From an uncultured Roseicyclus sp. (GTDB lineage Bacteria; Pseudomonadota; Alphaproteobacteria; Rhodobacterales; Rhodobacteraceae), in contig CANLXA010000006.1 of the NCBI GenBank assembly GCA_947494975.1, positions 1-56,281 on the forward strand: a DNA stretch of 56,281 bases. The letters are read 5' to 3'. Position 1 is the stretch's first letter, and each line of letters opens with the position of its first letter. The notes under the pieces were generated by a model that ran no database searches, was not told where the DNA came from, and saw nothing but the letters and a program-made list of their open reading frames with translations. Shown here piece after piece: positions 35,172 to 44,294 of this stretch. Position numbers and translations under genes: made by a program.

Positions 35172-36035
35172 ATGCCGAATACTCAGAAGCTGGACGCCTA
35201 TTGCCGGCACGGCAGAAATCGCATCGATGGCTGGTTCAATCGGATCGATGCCGCGATGTTCCACCAAATTCTGGTGACGCCGGATATCAGCGGCGCTGTT
35301 GTCGAGGTTGGGGTGCATCACGGCAAGTCGTTCATTTCTCTGGCGCTGGCAAATAACGGAAAGAACGCTTATGCCATTGATATATTTGGCAAACAGGATC
35401 TGAATTTCGATCAGAGCGGTCGCGGAGATTACGATGTATTTCTCGGCAATCTGAAAGCCCATGGCATTGATGGCGCGCAGGTTGTGATCGACAGCCGCCT
35501 GTCAACCGAGGTGGTCCCGGACGACATCCTGAATGCTGTGGGGCAGGTGCGGTTCTTCCATGTCGATGGCGGGCATACCTTTGAGGCCTGCCTCAACGAT
35601 CTTAAACTCGCCGACAAAGTCCTCGCCCAGGACGGGGTCATTGCCGTGGATGACGTGTTCAATCCACATTGGCCGGAAGTGGCTCAGGCGCTCCACATAT
35701 TTCTGCAGAACAGTGATATGTGCATCTTTTCCGTAGGCCCCGCAAAGGCTTACCTCTGTCGGCCCCGGATGCGCCGCAGATTTCAAAGATCGCTGCTGGA
35801 CAACCCGCTGCTCGTCTTCAGCTGCATGAAGCGTTATGAGAGCAGCTCTCAGGATATTCTGGTTTTTGGATATACCGCATTGGTGAACAGCAAATTCACC
35901 AAATTCCTGCAATCCACGATCTTCACGCGGTATCCCGATTTCAGCTTGATGCTGGTTCAATGGCTGGCCCCGAAAAAGTTGCAGAACAAGGCCAGACGGT
36001 ACCACGCGTACTTTGAGGGCACGGCTGAAACATAG
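35172..36035 (+). CDS. Class I SAM methyltransferase (CmcI/Methyltransf_24-like)
   Basis: In this 287-residue protein the SAM motif is GAVVEVGVHHGKSFISLALAN, broken at Gly. It is followed by AYAIDIFGKQ and the family-typical VRFFHVDGGHTFEACLNDL, with DGVIAVDDVFNPHWPEV. This pattern belongs to Methyltransf_24/CmcI-like enzymes that methylate sugars in secondary-metabolite and glycan pathways. I chose the ATG at 35172 (GGAAAA upstream) over a longer frame that lacks family resemblance. It is the first gene of the rightward operon leading into GT4, hddA, hddC, gmhB and galE. Confidence 0.85.
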   Translation: MPNTQKLDAYCRHGRNRIDGWFNRIDAAMFHQILVTPDISGAVVEVGVHHGKSFISLALANNGKNAYAIDIFGKQDLNFDQSGRGDYDVFLGNLKAHGIDGAQVVIDSRLSTEVVPDDILNAVGQVRFFHVDGGHTFEACLNDLKLADKVLAQDGVIAVDDVFNPHWPEVAQALHIFLQNSDMCIFSVGPAKAYLCRPRMRRRFQRSLLDNPLLVFSCMKRYESSSQDILVFGYTALVNSKFTKFLQSTIFTRYPDFSLMLVQWLAPKKLQNKARRYHAYFEGTAET

Positions 36036-36118
36036 CACCAGAGACCAACTTGCTTACGGTTGGGGGGCCCCGTACAACCTGCTGCGCACAATCCCATCCG
36101 GCCCAACGAGCGTGATCC

Positions 36119-37342
36119 ATGATCCACTACATGACGACACAGGGCGTGGGCGATGCCTGGGTGGGGAACGAGTTACGGGTCGTGGCCCGCAGCGGTATTC
36201 CAACCCGCCTCCATGCCCTCAACCGTCCCAAGGCGACGTATTTCTCCTCGGATGACATTGCCGAGATGAATGCCGCAACCCAGGTGATCTATCCGGTGTC
36301 CGTCGGCCAGGCCCTGGCGGCCTTGATGGCCGCGCCCGGCCGGTTCGGCGGCCCGTTCTGGTCGGCATTGTGGAATGCGGTGACAGGTCCGCGCGAGAGC
36401 CTGCGCATCCGCGTAACTGCCATCTGGCATCTCTGTGTGGCCTGCCATTGGGCCGCCGGTCTTCGGGGCCAGGACGTTTCGTTGATCCATTCGCAATGGA
36501 TCCATTCGGCCGGGACGGTCGCGATGTACGGGGCCTGGCTTCTGGGCAAACCCTTCAGCTTCACGGGCCATGCCGCCGATCTGTTCCGCAACCGCCAGGC
36601 GCTCCATGACAAGATCCGGCGCGCCGAATTCATCATCTGCATCTCGGAGTTTCACCGGCAGTTCTTTCTGGACAATGGCGCCCGGCCCGAGCAGCTGCAT
36701 ATCGCCTATTGCGGGCTGGATATGTCGCATTTCACGCCGCACCGCCGTCAGCGCCCCGAAGGGGAGCCTTTTCACATTCTGTCAGCAGGCCGTCTGGTGG
36801 AGAAAAAAGGCTTTGATGTGCTGATTAGAGCCTGTTCGATCCTGCGCGACCGCGGTTTGAACTTCCGCTGCACCATTGGCGGATCGGGCCCGCTGGAGGC
36901 CGATTTGCGCGCCCAGATCACCGCGCAGGATCTGGACGGTCACGTCACGATGACCGGCGAGGCGATCAAACAGGAAGATATCCCCGATTTCATGTATTCC
37001 GGTGACGCCTATACGCTGCATTGTGTCTGGGCGCCCGACAATGATGTCGATGGTCTGCCACAGATGTTGATGGAGGCGATGGCCTGTGGTCTGCCGTCGG
37101 TCTCGACCCGGATCGTGGGCATCCCGGACCTGGTGATCCATGAACAAACCGGCCTTCTGGTTGAACCCGACGACAATGCCACTGCCCTGGCCGACGCACT
37201 TCAGCGCCTGCATGACGATCCGGAATTGGCCACCGGGTTGGCAGAAGGTGCCCGGCGTCATCTTTTGGACGTCTTCGACCTAGATACATGCCTAGACCCC
37301 TTGTTGATGCAATACCGCGCCTTTCTGGAGCCTCAGTCGTGA
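36119..37342 (+). CDS. GT4 glycosyltransferase
   Basis: This GT-B fold enzyme has 407 residues. Landmarks are an IHSQWIHSAG segment in the acceptor domain, GKPFSFTGHAADLF, the donor-domain start FHILSAGRLVEKKGFDVLI, and the conserved DGLPQMLMEAMACGLPSVST with the E-x7-E-like motif. It fits colanic acid/EPS-type GT4 enzymes. Its stop overlaps the GTG start of hddA (GTGA), coupling it to heptose synthesis. A heptosyl donor is therefore a reasonable, unproven guess. Confidence 0.93.
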   Translation: MIHYMTTQGVGDAWVGNELRVVARSGIPTRLHALNRPKATYFSSDDIAEMNAATQVIYPVSVGQALAALMAAPGRFGGPFWSALWNAVTGPRESLRIRVTAIWHLCVACHWAAGLRGQDVSLIHSQWIHSAGTVAMYGAWLLGKPFSFTGHAADLFRNRQALHDKIRRAEFIICISEFHRQFFLDNGARPEQLHIAYCGLDMSHFTPHRRQRPEGEPFHILSAGRLVEKKGFDVLIRACSILRDRGLNFRCTIGGSGPLEADLRAQITAQDLDGHVTMTGEAIKQEDIPDFMYSGDAYTLHCVWAPDNDVDGLPQMLMEAMACGLPSVSTRIVGIPDLVIHEQTGLLVEPDDNATALADALQRLHDDPELATGLAEGARRHLLDVFDLDTCLDPLLMQYRAFLEPQS

Positions 37343-38325
37343 TCATTACCCAAACGCCCTATCGCGTGAGCTTTGCCGGCGGCGGCACCGATCTGCCCGC
37401 CTTCTACGAAGAAGAATTTGGTGCCGTTCTGTCTGTGGCAATCAACCACCACATGTACATCACCGTGAGCCCCCGCTTTGAGCCGACGACGCGCGTGGCC
37501 TATTCCCGCGTCGAAGAGGCCACCCGGATCGATGATATCGAACATACGATCGCGCGCGAGGCGCTGCGGATGACGGATCTGGGCAAGCATCTGGAAATCA
37601 CCACCGTGGGCGATGTGCCTGCGGGCACGGGCATGGGGTCATCCTCCAGCCTCGCCGTGGGTCTGCTCAACGCGCTTTATGCCTACAAGGGTCAGGTGAC
37701 CTCTCCCTCGGCACTGGCGGAAAAGGCCTGCGAGATCGAGATCGACATCCTCGGCAAACCGATCGGGCGCCAAGACCAGTATGCCGCAGCCTTCGGCGGC
37801 GTAAATTACATCCGCTTCAATCCCGGCCATACGGTCGACGTGGAGCCGGTGCCCACGGCGGCAAACTTTCTGGCGCAGCTCGAAGATCATATCCTGCTGC
37901 TCTATACCGCGCAGCGCCGCGATGCCGACGTGATCTTGAAAAAACAGTCCGAGGGCAGCCGGGACAAGGCCAGCGTGTTACGCGACATGCGCGATCTTGC
38001 GGGCGCGCTGCGCACGACCATGGGCGGCGAAGGCGATTTGGAGGATTTCGGGCGTATCCTGCACGAGGGTTGGGAATTGAAACGCTCCCTCGGGTTCGGG
38101 ATATCCAATGCCGGGGTCGATGAATGGTATCAGGCCGCCCGCGCGGCGGGGGCCATGGGGGGCAAATTGCTGGGGGCCGGTGGCGGCGGGTTCCTTCTGG
38201 TGATGGCTCCGCCAGAGCGCCACGAGGCCATCCGCGACGCCTTGAACCGCCCCCACGAGATCCCTTTCTCGATCGACCGGCGGGGCAGCCGCGTGATCTA
38301 TATCTCTGATCGCTACAGCTTCTGA
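37339..38325 (+). CDS. hddA: D-glycero-alpha-D-manno-heptose-7-phosphate kinase (GHMP)
   Basis: HddA phosphorylates heptose-7-phosphate at C1 to give the 1,7-bisphosphate with alpha configuration, on the GDP-heptose branch. The 328-residue GHMP kinase starts ITQTPYRVSFAGGGTDLPAF. It has the ATP-binding loop GTGMGSSSSLAVG and the C-terminal GGKLLGAGGGGFLL. The GTG start at 37339 overlaps the preceding GT4 stop. The immediate neighbours hddC and gmhB make the assignment specific rather than generic GHMP. The alternative of fucokinase/galactokinase-like activity is less likely in this context. Confidence 0.92.
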   Translation: MIITQTPYRVSFAGGGTDLPAFYEEEFGAVLSVAINHHMYITVSPRFEPTTRVAYSRVEEATRIDDIEHTIAREALRMTDLGKHLEITTVGDVPAGTGMGSSSSLAVGLLNALYAYKGQVTSPSALAEKACEIEIDILGKPIGRQDQYAAAFGGVNYIRFNPGHTVDVEPVPTAANFLAQLEDHILLLYTAQRRDADVILKKQSEGSRDKASVLRDMRDLAGALRTTMGGEGDLEDFGRILHEGWELKRSLGFGISNAGVDEWYQAARAAGAMGGKLLGAGGGGFLLVMAPPERHEAIRDALNRPHEIPFSIDRRGSRVIYISDRYSF

Positions 38326-38332
38326 GGCCCCC

Positions 38333-39058
38333 ATGGCAGCCCACGCAAATGCGCTTCTTCTGGCCGGCGGTCTTGGCACCCGGCTCCGGCCCATTACCGA
38401 GACCGTGCCCAAATGCCTGGTCCCCGTCGCGGGAAAACCGATGCTGGACTATTGGCTCGACGCGCTGGAGGCGGCGGGCATTTCGCGCGCGCTTCTCAAC
38501 ACCCATCACCTGCGGGACGTAGTTCTAAACTGGCTCGAACAGGCCAATTCGAGCCGGAATCTGCAGCTGATCGAGGCGTGGGAGCCGGCGCTTCTGGGCT
38601 CTGCCGGAACCATCGCGGCCAATCGCGACTGGGCCGATGATGTCGATCAGGTGGTCGTCATCTATGCCGATAACCTGTCGGATATGGATCTGGGGGATCT
38701 TCTGGCCTTCCACCGCGCCCACGGCGATCCGGTGACCATGGCGCTGTTTCACACCCCCTACCCCGAGAAATGCGGGATCGCGACGCTGGACGCGGACAAT
38801 CTGGTGGTAGATTTCGTGGAAAAGCCCGATGCCCCGGCCAGTGACCTCGCCAATGCCGGGATCTATGTGCTGGACCGCGCCGCCTGGCGCGAGATTGCCG
38901 ATATGGGCGCGTTTGATTTCGGGTTCGATGTGTTGCCGAAGTTCATCGGGCGCATGCGAGGCTATCGCCATCCCGGCTATCACCGCGATATCGGCACCCA
39001 TGAAAGCCTGGCCCAGGCCGAAATCGACGTCGCAGACCTCTTTGGTGGGGCGGCATGA
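38333..39058 (+). CDS. hddC: D-glycero-alpha-D-manno-heptose-1-phosphate guanylyltransferase (nucleotidyltransferase)
   Basis: This cytoplasmic nucleotidyltransferase has 241 residues. It begins ALLLAGGLGTRLRPIT with PKCLVP (the pyrophosphorylase signature) and has the metal-binding IYADNLSDMDL and VDFVEKPD. The size and motifs fit HddC, which makes GDP-heptose. Sequence alone would also allow a generic mannose/glucose-1-phosphate nucleotidyltransferase, and the hddA-hddC-gmhB order decides the call. Its stop overlaps the gmhB start (ATGA). Confidence 0.88.
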   Translation: MAAHANALLLAGGLGTRLRPITETVPKCLVPVAGKPMLDYWLDALEAAGISRALLNTHHLRDVVLNWLEQANSSRNLQLIEAWEPALLGSAGTIAANRDWADDVDQVVVIYADNLSDMDLGDLLAFHRAHGDPVTMALFHTPYPEKCGIATLDADNLVVDFVEKPDAPASDLANAGIYVLDRAAWREIADMGAFDFGFDVLPKFIGRMRGYRHPGYHRDIGTHESLAQAEIDVADLFGGAA

Positions 39059-39618
39059 GCGGGCGGCCCGCCGCCTTTCTGGACCGCGACGGCACTGTCA
39101 TCGAGCTTGTCCACCATCTCGCCGATCCTGCCGATGTACGGCTGATCCCCGGCGCGGGCGCGGCCATCGCGCGACTGAACGCCGCTGGGATCGCCGTGGT
39201 GATTGTTACAAACCAGTCGGTGATCGGACGCGGCAAGCTGACGGAGGCGGGCCTGGAGGAAATCCACGCCGTCTTGGCAGAACAGCTCGCCCTTGAAGGC
39301 GCGAGATTGGACGGAATGTACCACTGTCCTGTCGCGCCCACGATCAAGGATCCCCGGGTGATCGAACATCCCGACCGCAAGCCGGGACCGGGTATGCTGA
39401 TGCGCGCAGCGGCGGACATGGGCCTGGATCTGGCCCGGTCCGTCATGGTGGGTGACACGCTGTCGGATATGCTGGCGGGCCGAAATGCAAAGGTCGGCCA
39501 CACCGTGCTGGTGAAAACCGGCTATGGAGACCGCGTCGCCCTGCCGGATGCGGCTATAGACCATGTCGCCACGGATATGGCACAGGCGGGCGAGATCATC
39601 GAAACGACACTCAGGTAA
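39055..39618 (+). CDS. gmhB: D-glycero-D-manno-heptose-1,7-bisphosphate 7-phosphatase (HAD)
   Basis: GmhB removes the 7-phosphate from heptose-1,7-bisphosphate. The 187-residue protein is typical. The HAD motifs are FLDRDGTV (Asp10/Asp12), VTNQS, and GDTLSDMLAG. The Cys/His metal loop expected around residues 85-105 is only partly present (YHCPVAP with HPDRKPGPGM), so its zinc-binding set looks reduced compared with E. coli GmhB. It is coupled to hddC by a 4-base overlap and followed by galE 12 bases later. Confidence 0.92.
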   Translation: MSGRPAAFLDRDGTVIELVHHLADPADVRLIPGAGAAIARLNAAGIAVVIVTNQSVIGRGKLTEAGLEEIHAVLAEQLALEGARLDGMYHCPVAPTIKDPRVIEHPDRKPGPGMLMRAAADMGLDLARSVMVGDTLSDMLAGRNAKVGHTVLVKTGYGDRVALPDAAIDHVATDMAQAGEIIETTLR

Positions 39619-39629
39619 GGGGCCGCATC

Positions 39630-40616
39630 ATGAAAATACTGTTTACCGGCGGAGCGGGCTACGTGGGCAGCGCCTGCCTGCGCCATGCGGCGAAACAGGG
39701 CCATGAGGTTCTGGCCTATGACAATCTTGTCGAAGGCCATCCCAAGGCAGTGGCCAGCAATCCGCTGGTCGAGGGGGATATCGCCGATACCGCCAAATTG
39801 ACCGCCACGCTCAAGGATTTCGGCGCCGATGCGGTGATGCATTTCGCGGCGGCGACGAATGTGGGGGAATCCGTCGAGAACCCCGAATACCACTACGCCA
39901 ACAACATTGGCGGCTCGCTCAGCCTGTTGAACGCCATGCGGGCCGCTGGCGTGACCCGGATGCTGTTTTCGTCGACCAGCTCGCTTTACGGCGCCGCCGA
40001 CAAGATCCCGATCAGCGAAGACAGCCCGCCAATCCCGGAAAACCCCTATGCACGCTCGAAAATGGCCGTGGAATGGATGATCCAGGACTTCGCCCACGCC
40101 TATGGGTTGGGCTACACCCTGCTGCGCTATTTCAACGCCTGCGGGGCCGACCCCTCCGGTGAGTTTGGCGAACACCACGACCCTGAAACGCATATCATTC
40201 CCCGGATCCTGGAAGTGGCCCTGGGCCAGCGCAAGACATTCGCGATCTTCGGAACCGATTACCCGACACCCGACGGGACCTGCTTGCGCGATTACGTGCA
40301 TATCGACGACCTCGCCTCGGCCCACCTTCTGGCGATCGAAGCCACGGGGCCCGAGACGCGGGAGCTTTACAATATCGGCACCGGGACCGGGCAATCGGTC
40401 AATGAGGTGATCGAGGCTTGCGAAGCCGTCGTTGGCCAGCCCATTGCCAAGGAATACGTGGCCCGTCGCCCAGGCGATCCGCCGCGCCTGGTGTCAGACC
40501 CGACCAAACTGCAAAATGGCCTGGGCTGGAGCCCGCGCTACACCGATATCAAAGAGATCATTGCCACCGCCTGGGAATGGCACAGCAAGAACCCGCAGGG
40601 CTATACCGACGCATAA
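39630..40616 (+). CDS. galE: UDP-glucose 4-epimerase
   Basis: This extended short-chain dehydrogenase interconverts UDP-glucose and UDP-galactose. The 328-residue protein has the NAD-binding GGAGYVG (7-13) and the catalytic Ser/Thr cluster SSTSSLYG (114-121) with Tyr140-x3-Lys144. It also has the family-typical LRYFNACGADPSGEFGE and RPGDPPRLVSDPTK. AAGGGG precedes the ATG. It is the last gene of the rightward heptose operon and probably supplies UDP-galactose for the EPS or the first sugar for the ExoY-like transferase. Confidence 0.95.
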   Translation: MKILFTGGAGYVGSACLRHAAKQGHEVLAYDNLVEGHPKAVASNPLVEGDIADTAKLTATLKDFGADAVMHFAAATNVGESVENPEYHYANNIGGSLSLLNAMRAAGVTRMLFSSTSSLYGAADKIPISEDSPPIPENPYARSKMAVEWMIQDFAHAYGLGYTLLRYFNACGADPSGEFGEHHDPETHIIPRILEVALGQRKTFAIFGTDYPTPDGTCLRDYVHIDDLASAHLLAIEATGPETRELYNIGTGTGQSVNEVIEACEAVVGQPIAKEYVARRPGDPPRLVSDPTKLQNGLGWSPRYTDIKEIIATAWEWHSKNPQGYTDA

Positions 40617-40655
40617 TCGGCCCTTGGACACAGCACTCGGGCCAGGGGTGCGACC

Positions 40656-41597
40656 CTACGCTGTTTGCCCGGGATCGTCCCATACCGCGGCACGCTCGGC
40701 TTCGATCTCGGCCACCGCGCGGGCTTTACCGACCCGCAGCGCGCGGCGCTGATAGGCACGGATGAAGGCAATCAGATCGGGATCATCCAGCCGCCGATCC
40801 CCCCGCATCCAGGCCTGCACATAGCCCTGCAGCATCGCCAACCCGCCCAGGATATAGGGCGGCTCGGCCATGCGAAAGGCACAGGTCGCAGTGTAAAACA
40901 GCGGATCAGAACCCATGAAATACTGTCCGAACCCATGGCGACGCTTGCCCGTCCAGATCGATTGCTGGCTCGATCCCATGGGACGCAAATGTTCAAAGTT
41001 CAGATCCGGGTGATCCCAACTGACCGCGATCCAGCCAAGCGACCGGGCCTTGTGGCAATCGATCGCGTCCCACATCACCTCGCGTACATAACCGCCAATC
41101 GCCTTGAAGCAGGTCTGGCGATAGAACTTGGTCATGCCCACCGACATCTCATCGCCGCGCCGTTCGGACATCAAGTCTCCATTACGGCGGATATAAGGCT
41201 TGCCGGAACAGGTGCCGATGCGGGGATTGGCCTCCATCCGGTCCATCAGGGTCTCGAAATAGCGATTGGGCAGATCCAGATCCAGATCCAGCTTGCACGA
41301 ATAGCTGAACGCATCGGGATCGACCGTTTCGTAGCCCGCATAGAACGCCTCGATCACGCCGGGGCCCACGGCGCGGTGCCCCCGGTCGGGCTTTTGTACA
41401 ACGCGGATCCAGTCGTGGCGCGTGGCATACTCGGCCAGGATCTGCGGCGTGTCATCGGTGGAGCCGTCATCGACAATGACCCACAGGCGGGGGGGCACGG
41501 TCTGCGCCACCACGGAATCAAGCGTGCGGCGCATGAAATCAGCCTCGTTCCGACACGGCGAGACGAGCAGATAAGATCGGGGCTCGGGCATGGTCAT
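40656..41597 (-). CDS. GT2 glycosyltransferase
   Basis: This is a GT-A fold enzyme of 313 residues. It has YLLVSPCRNEADFMRRTLDS, WVIVDDGSTDDTP and the metal-binding KLDLDLDLP where DxD is expected, followed by an acceptor region with RRGDEMSVGMTKFYR. No membrane helix is obvious. It lies alone, convergent with galE (40-base gap), and its start faces the next GT2 gene across about 140 bases. Either ATG at 41597 or 41591 may be used. The donor sugar is unknown. Confidence 0.9.
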   Translation of the reverse strand: MTMPEPRSYLLVSPCRNEADFMRRTLDSVVAQTVPPRLWVIVDDGSTDDTPQILAEYATRHDWIRVVQKPDRGHRAVGPGVIEAFYAGYETVDPDAFSYSCKLDLDLDLPNRYFETLMDRMEANPRIGTCSGKPYIRRNGDLMSERRGDEMSVGMTKFYRQTCFKAIGGYVREVMWDAIDCHKARSLGWIAVSWDHPDLNFEHLRPMGSSQQSIWTGKRRHGFGQYFMGSDPLFYTATCAFRMAEPPYILGGLAMLQGYVQAWMRGDRRLDDPDLIAFIRAYQRRALRVGKARAVAEIEAERAAVWDDPGQTA

Positions 41598-41734
41598 CGA
41601 CCTTGTTGGGCACAGTCTGCCCGGGTCTTGCCCTGTCGGCCCGTGCTTGGCAATGGCAGTGGGGTAGACGGTTGTCAGAGCGCCGTCGCGCGGTCTAGAG
41701 ACGCCGCAGACCCACTATCCGGAGCGCTGCCGCC

Positions 41735-42733
41735 ATGGCCGAGATTGCCGTTATCACAGTCAATTACGGCACCGCAGAGCTGGCCATAACCGCCGTCGAA
41801 AGCGTGATCGCACGGACCCACGGGGGCCATCATGTCGAGGTGCACCTGGTCGACAATGCCTCTCCCGGCGATGATGCCCAGACGATTGCGCGCACCCTTG
41901 CCCTGCGGAAGCTTGAGGATCGCGTCACGTTTCATCCCCAGGCAGAGAACCTTGGTTTCGGGCGCGGTAACAACGTCGTGCTTGAGATGTTGGCCAAGCG
42001 CGATGTCCCGCCGAAATACGTGTTCTTGCTGAACCCCGATGCGCGATTGGAAAACGAGGCGATCGCCATCCTCGCCGATTTCCTGGACACCCATCCTGAG
42101 GCGGGCATGGTCGGCGCTGCAATGCGCAAACCCGGCGCAGACGACCTGGTGAGCACCGCGTTCCGGTTTCCCGGTCTGGCCAGCGCCTTTCAGCATGCCG
42201 CGAATTTCGGGCCCATCACCCGTCTGCTCAAGCGCCATGTCGTGGCGCTCCCGGTGGAGGAGCGAATGCAAAAGGTTGATTGGGTGATGGGGGCCGCGGT
42301 GATGGCGCGGTTCGAGGCCTGGCAGGACCAGGGATTTTTCGATCCGAGCTACTTCCTGTATTTCGAAGAAACCGACCTGATGCTGCAGGCCGCGCGCGCG
42401 GGGTGGGAGTGTTGGTACGTGCCCCAGGCGCGGGTGATCCATAGCGAAGGGGCCGCCACCGGTGTGAAAAGCGGCGCGCTGAGCCTGCTCCGCCGCCGCA
42501 AACCGGCCTATTGGTACCGATCCTGGCGGCATTACTACGTGAAGAACTACGGCCGACCCTATGCCCTGGCCGTGGCCGCCCTGTGGATGGCGGGGGCTGC
42601 GGTGAATATCGCGACATCGGGCCTGCGCAGGCACCAGACCGCAGTGGCCGACAGCCTGTACTCTGATCTGTGGGCCATCGGTATTCGGCCCCTGTTGGGC
42701 CTGCCGGAAGGGCGGGTCAAACAGGCCGTGTAG
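41735..42733 (+). CDS. GT2 glycosyltransferase (rhamnosyltransferase-like)
   Basis: In this 332-residue protein the GT-A domain starts IAVITVNYGTAELAITAVES. It has VHLVDNASPGDD, the ENLGFGRGNN loop characteristic of rhamnosyltransferase-like GT2 proteins, and the metal site LLNPDARLE. YFLYFEETDLMLQAARAG supplies the ED acceptor motif. A hydrophobic stretch near residues 270-290 may associate with the membrane. It converges on the next GT4 gene with a 9-base gap. The WbbL resemblance is by pattern only; no dTDP-rhamnose genes occur in the window. Confidence 0.92.
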   Translation: MAEIAVITVNYGTAELAITAVESVIARTHGGHHVEVHLVDNASPGDDAQTIARTLALRKLEDRVTFHPQAENLGFGRGNNVVLEMLAKRDVPPKYVFLLNPDARLENEAIAILADFLDTHPEAGMVGAAMRKPGADDLVSTAFRFPGLASAFQHAANFGPITRLLKRHVVALPVEERMQKVDWVMGAAVMARFEAWQDQGFFDPSYFLYFEETDLMLQAARAGWECWYVPQARVIHSEGAATGVKSGALSLLRRRKPAYWYRSWRHYYVKNYGRPYALAVAALWMAGAAVNIATSGLRRHQTAVADSLYSDLWAIGIRPLLGLPEGRVKQAV

Positions 42734-42742
42734 GGTCTGTTT

Positions 42743-44056
42743 TCAGGGGCAATCCATGGCAATCGGGTCGGGGCGCGTGGCTGTCCGGCCCAAGACCCAA
42801 TCATAGACCTCCGCGATCTGCCGCGCCTTGGCGGGCCAGGTGAAATACGCATGGGCGTGATCGAAAGCGCGGGCAGACATCGTCGGCAAATCCGAGGGGT
42901 CATCGACCAGCGCAGACAGGGCGGCGCGCAGACCGGTGATGATCTGGTCGCGCTGGCCAATCGGCACCTTCACTCCAGTGCCGTCAATGACCAACTCGCC
43001 CGGTCCCGCGTAATCGACAATGACCGGAACCACACCAAGGGCCATGGCCTCCAGAACAACCCCGCCGCCGAATTCCCGGATCGATGGAAACGTGAGCAGG
43101 TTGGCTTTCACGGCGATGTCCTGCACCCGATCATGGGCCACATTGCCGTGAAAGGTGACGGCATGGGACACGCCCAACCGCTGTGCCAGCGCCTCGAGAT
43201 CAGGTCGCATCGGGCCGTCACCCACCATGTCCAGCGTCAGCCGCCCGGCCGCCAACAGCCCGGCGGCGGCCTCCAGCAACATGTCCGGCCCCTTGTAAGG
43301 CACCATCCGCCCGATGAAACAGGCCCTGAGCGGCCCCGATACGTCTTGAGCGGCGCGGCGGTTGAACCGGGCCGGGTCGATGGCGTTCTCCGGCAGATGG
43401 ATCACCCGATCCTGGAACTGCGCCGGAACCTCGCTGGCCGTATATCGAGACCCCGCCAGAATGGCCCGGGTGGACCGAAGCATGCGCCCGCGTTTCGGGT
43501 TGAGCTTGTAGAGGCTCCGCAAAGGGGCCAGCCACTCCCGTTCGCGCCGCCGCTCCACCTCGAACCCCGGCGGCCATGGCACTCCACCATTGAGCGGGCC
43601 GACCATGAACGGCACGCCGGCCGCGGCGCATTTGGCAGCGATGGGCGACACGGCCGTGGGGGTCAGCGGCGTGACACGGTGCACAATATCATATCGGCCT
43701 GCCTTCAGGTCGGCCCCGAAGCCGTTCCAGACCAGACGTTCGAAATAAGGGTAGACGAGGCTGTTGACTGCCGTGTTCAGGGTCCAGGCGCCGCCCTTGC
43801 CCATCCGGAGCGCTTGCGTGGCCCGCCAGATGGGGCGCGTGACAGGCTCGGTATCGATGGCGGTGAAATCCTGCCCTTCGATCCAACCCTGGCCTTTGAT
43901 CGCGGTCTGGTTGCGGATTTGGGTCACCAGATGGATATCGGCCACCTCACGCAGGGCCGCGGCCAGCGACCATCCCACCAGCGGGACACTGACCCAATCG
44001 GGATTGGCTGCTTCCGCGATCACGAGAACAGAGGGTTTGGCGGGGGATGAAGGCAT
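42743..44056 (-). CDS. GT4 glycosyltransferase
   Basis: This GT-B fold enzyme is 437 residues from the ATG at 44056; a TTG at 44074 is an alternative start, and neither has a clear ribosome site. Landmarks are VVGWSLAAALRE-like N-terminal helices, FMVGPLNGGVPWPPGFEVER, the donor-domain opening RACFIGRMVPYKGPDMLLEA and FPSIREFGGGVVLEAMALGVVP with the E-x7-E region. It points away from the exosortase gene and converges with the GT2 gene. The linkage formed is unknown. Confidence 0.92.
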   Translation of the reverse strand: MPSSPAKPSVLVIAEAANPDWVSVPLVGWSLAAALREVADIHLVTQIRNQTAIKGQGWIEGQDFTAIDTEPVTRPIWRATQALRMGKGGAWTLNTAVNSLVYPYFERLVWNGFGADLKAGRYDIVHRVTPLTPTAVSPIAAKCAAAGVPFMVGPLNGGVPWPPGFEVERRREREWLAPLRSLYKLNPKRGRMLRSTRAILAGSRYTASEVPAQFQDRVIHLPENAIDPARFNRRAAQDVSGPLRACFIGRMVPYKGPDMLLEAAAGLLAAGRLTLDMVGDGPMRPDLEALAQRLGVSHAVTFHGNVAHDRVQDIAVKANLLTFPSIREFGGGVVLEAMALGVVPVIVDYAGPGELVIDGTGVKVPIGQRDQIITGLRAALSALVDDPSDLPTMSARAFDHAHAYFTWPAKARQIAEVYDWVLGRTATRPDPIAMDCP

Positions 44057-44294
44057 GAAAGACCGGTCAGACAAGGAGAAAACCGCGCAACCTTGTCATC
44101 CGGATCCGACAAGTCCAGAGCCAATCCCGGCCCGCCCTTGAAAAGACCGGCTCAGGCCCGAAACGCCAACCCTGTGGGGCTGTCAATGCACTGGTGATCA
44201 CGATCTGTTATGTGCCCTAATTATGTTGTTTTCACATGGCATCTGTTAGAAGCGATCAAATTTTTCCAGTATGATTCTTTTCCAAGGTTGAACC

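Noticed and set aside
38948-38960. CGCATGCG at the end of hddC as a fourth parS-like site
   Set aside because: The flanking TTT/AAA of the 14-bp core is missing, so it is only the common 8-bp centre.
41735-42733. Rhamnose biofilm plasmid hypothesis, prompted by the rhamnosyltransferase-like GT2
   Set aside because: No rmlA, rmlB, rmlC or rmlD genes were found anywhere in the window.
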